Source of the DNA: Legionella adelaidensis
Lineage (GTDB): Bacteria; Pseudomonadota; Gammaproteobacteria; Legionellales; Legionellaceae
Assembly: GCF_900637865.1 (NCBI RefSeq)
Contig: NZ_LR134418.1
Location: 310,001 to 374,000 of the forward strand
Reading direction: 5' to 3'
Length of the DNA: 64,000 bases
Of the stretch, positions 61,792 through 64,000 are shown one piece after another (positions within the stretch are counted from its first letter, which is position 1; the number at the start of each line of letters is the position of its first letter). Made by a program: the position numbers and the translations under genes. The notes below the pieces were generated by a model. It was not told the DNA's origin. It did no database searches and was given only the letters and a program-made list of their open reading frames with translations.

Positions 61792-64000
61792 ATGAAGAAC
61801 TTTTTGAAAAACTCCAGTGAATGGTTATTAGGAAAATTTAATCCTACGCCTATCAAAGAAAACGAGGTTAAAGAAAGGTATAGCAATACCTTACCTTCTT
61901 TTGCCGATAAACTAGCAATGGTGGAGTTTAATGAAAAGGAACAAGTCTTTTTATTGAATGATGGTAAAAGTTTTGGCTCTGGTTTTGAAATAGGAGACAT
62001 ATCAGCCGAAGCTGCCGCTCCTGAGTATTTACAGGCTGTTTTCTTAAAAATACGCGATACCTTTACATCAGTTGTTCCCTTGCATTCCATTGATCCATGG
62101 GTTATGCAAATGTTTGTCCAAGACGAATACTCTCTTGAGCCAGTACTTGATCATATCAAAAAGACACTTCCCGAAAACTTACAAGACACTTCATTAACTC
62201 AAGATTATTTAAAACGATTAGAAGATTTGTATCATAAAATGTCACAACCTGAAGGATTATTCATTGATCCCAAGACTGGCTCCCCTTATCGTGGAAGAAG
62301 GCGTCGTATTCGAGTTCTTTTTTATCGGCAGTTACATCAAACTAATCTTTCTCGTGAAACTGCATTACTAGAGCATCAAGAAGTAATTAATCAAATTGAA
62401 ATTAAATTGCGCTCTCCAGGGCTTGAAATAAAACGACTTGGAGGTAAGGATTACTACCAGTGGTGGGTACGGTGGTTCAATCCTAAGTCAGCGGATTTAC
62501 TTTTAAATCAACATTCTTATCCTCAGCCGGTTCCAGCAGGATTTAATTTAGCGCAAAACATTTTATTTTCTCCTCCCGAAAGTGATTCTAAAGGATTTAT
62601 TTTTGAGAAAACCCATCAAAGAATTTTATACGTGGATGGGTTAAAAGAAGTTCCTGTTATTGGCTTGCTATCGCGTGAACGCCAACAAGCTAATCCCAAA
62701 CATCGCTATGCAATCTTAGATACATTACCTGAAGGCAGTATTTACACCATACAAGTTGTATTCGCTCATGATGCTACCTTAGACGCTCATCTTACACGAT
62801 TAGAAAAAGGTATCGTGGGCACTAGTTTGAAACCTGAGGTAGTTAGAAATGATATTAGAGCTGCGCGTAACGAATTAAGTATGGGAAATCGGCTTTTTTG
62901 GGTTAACCAAGCTGTGATGTACCAAGCAAAAGATGATCTTGATGCTCAAAACATTGAAAAACGACTCCATAATATTTTCAATGAAGCGAAAATGCCATTG
63001 ATTCATTCGCAATTCGATTTACATCCACTTAATTCTTTTCTAAATGCTCTACCTTTTAATTTTGATCCATTTTATGCGCGTAAATACCTTTGTTTTGATC
63101 GTTTAATGTATGCCACTGAATTAGCTTCTTTACTACCTGTGTACGGCAGAAACCAAGGAGCGAGACATCTTCCATGCTTTCCATTTTTCAATCGATTGGG
63201 AGAGCCTATTTTCTTTGATTTACTCCATCATGATTTTATTAGCCAAAATTCACACTGTGCAATTTTTGCTAATTCCGGTGGTGGTAAGTCTGTTCTGATT
63301 GGCTGGATGGTGCAATCCCTATTAGCTATGAAAAAAGCACGTATCGTACTTTTTGAAATGGGCAACTCCTTTGATCGTATGCTAACGCATTGCGAGAAAC
63401 ATGGACTTAAAACCAAACAACTCCTTTTATCAAATCAAAAAGATAAAGCTATTCCTCTCAATCCTTTCTGTGATGCCTATAAAGCATTACCTGAGATAAG
63501 CGAACAGTCAGAAAACATTGCTATAGAGCTACAAAAATTAAAAGTAGAACGATCACTCATTGCAAACAATGAAGAACTTGATTGTCAAAATGAATCCCGC
63601 TCTTATTTAGCAGAATTAGCTTTGGCCTTGCGAACAATGATTACCGAGGCCAATGTGCGTGAGGAAGAGAGCTTTACTTTAGCCGATGAAACCCTACTCA
63701 TTGAAATATTAAGTGATGCTATTTACGACTCAGCGCAAAAAAATATTCCACAAATGCTTACTGAGCACATCCTAGCAGCTTTTGAAAGACGAATTAATGT
63801 CGAAAAAGTGTCTCGTAAAAAAGAGCGCTTACACGATATGGCTGACCGATTAAAAAGCTATGTAATTAATCCCGCCAAAGCACGCTTTTTTAATGTACCC
63901 ACAGAACCTTTAGATGATTTTGATATTTTCCATATTGATATTTCTGCTATCAAAGAGGACAAAGGCAAACTGGCATTAGTTATGGTTTCTCTTTTGCCTC
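61792..64000 (+). CDS. conjugative transfer ATPase, TraC/VirB4-like (partial, 3' end outside window)
   Basis: The first 736 residues of a TIGR03744-type (TraC) ATPase, which powers pilus assembly and transfer. The N-terminal half includes GSPYRGRRRRIRVLFYRQLH and AEWWVRWFNP-like KDYYQWWVRWFNPK. Walker A is FANSGGGKSVLIGWM, with the Gly-Lys-Ser near residue 498. The frame is uninterrupted to the window edge. It starts nine bases after the lipoprotein gene. Confidence 0.92.
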   Translation, partial: MKNFLKNSSEWLLGKFNPTPIKENEVKERYSNTLPSFADKLAMVEFNEKEQVFLLNDGKSFGSGFEIGDISAEAAAPEYLQAVFLKIRDTFTSVVPLHSIDPWVMQMFVQDEYSLEPVLDHIKKTLPENLQDTSLTQDYLKRLEDLYHKMSQPEGLFIDPKTGSPYRGRRRRIRVLFYRQLHQTNLSRETALLEHQEVINQIEIKLRSPGLEIKRLGGKDYYQWWVRWFNPKSADLLLNQHSYPQPVPAGFNLAQNILFSPPESDSKGFIFEKTHQRILYVDGLKEVPVIGLLSRERQQANPKHRYAILDTLPEGSIYTIQVVFAHDATLDAHLTRLEKGIVGTSLKPEVVRNDIRAARNELSMGNRLFWVNQAVMYQAKDDLDAQNIEKRLHNIFNEAKMPLIHSQFDLHPLNSFLNALPFNFDPFYARKYLCFDRLMYATELASLLPVYGRNQGARHLPCFPFFNRLGEPIFFDLLHHDFISQNSHCAIFANSGGGKSVLIGWMVQSLLAMKKARIVLFEMGNSFDRMLTHCEKHGLKTKQLLLSNQKDKAIPLNPFCDAYKALPEISEQSENIAIELQKLKVERSLIANNEELDCQNESRSYLAELALALRTMITEANVREEESFTLADETLLIEILSDAIYDSAQKNIPQMLTEHILAAFERRINVEKVSRKKERLHDMADRLKSYVINPAKARFFNVPTEPLDDFDIFHIDISAIKEDKGKLALVMVSLLP

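Overview
The window is AT-rich chromosomal DNA from a gamma-proteobacterium, most likely a member of the Legionellaceae. The evidence is the mix of housekeeping genes with eukaryote-like genes (F-box, leucine-rich repeat, Rab/Ras-like GTPase, J-domain, Ulp1-like protease), the helCBA-type metal efflux set, and an lvrRABC cluster heading an integrative conjugative element (ICE). Species was not determined.

Region 1 (1-7 kb) is core-like: the 5' part of algC/manB, then dut and coaBC on the minus strand, divergent radC, a membrane J-domain protein, a secreted choloylglycine-hydrolase-family enzyme and an OsmC protein. Region 2 (7-15.6 kb) is one tightly packed minus-strand operon. In transcription order it encodes a secreted 96-residue protein, a UDP-sugar dehydrogenase, an epimerase, a YaiO-type outer-membrane barrel, a HEAT-repeat membrane protein, a processive GT2 glycosyltransferase, a second epimerase and a class I PHA synthase. 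It looks like a uronate-containing exopolysaccharide system.

Region 3 (15.6-29.7 kb) holds epmC, a tiny Cys-rich lipoprotein missed by size filters, a GGDEF/EAL protein, a pseudopilin, a MITE-like repeat, a candidate CE-clan (Ulp1-fold) protease, an SGNH lipase, an erythromycin-esterase-family protein, a VOC protein, an LRR protein, an aldo/keto reductase and udk. Region 4 (29.7-35.4 kb) is accessory: a Rab/Ras-like GTPase, a RES-Xre toxin-antitoxin pair with an upstream palindrome, an F-box-like protein, a decayed HGGxSTG gene, a GST, an NTF2-like protein and a methyltransferase.

Region 5 (35.46 kb to the end) is an ICE. It starts at a 3' half of a tRNA-Pro(GGG) gene, which is an attachment-site scar, followed by an AlbA_2/ATPase-type protein with seven RHES repeats that is translationally coupled to a tyrosine integrase. 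Cargo 1 is a five-gene Zn/Cd/Co resistance operon (SmtB-type sensor, P1B ATPase, HelC, HelB, HelA) with a readable promoter and operator. Cargo 2 is a pair of coiled-coil proteins. Cargo 3 is an operon with ATGA-type couplings: HTH regulator, LuxR-sensor-like protein, peptide deformylase, MFS transporter. Then come divergent lvrR and lvrABC (LvrC is a CsrA paralogue) and a GI-type (PFGI-1/ICEHin1056-like) type IV secretion cluster that runs off the window inside the VirB4-type ATPase. The genes for the TraD coupling protein and the transglycosylase, normally inside this block, are absent from their usual slots.
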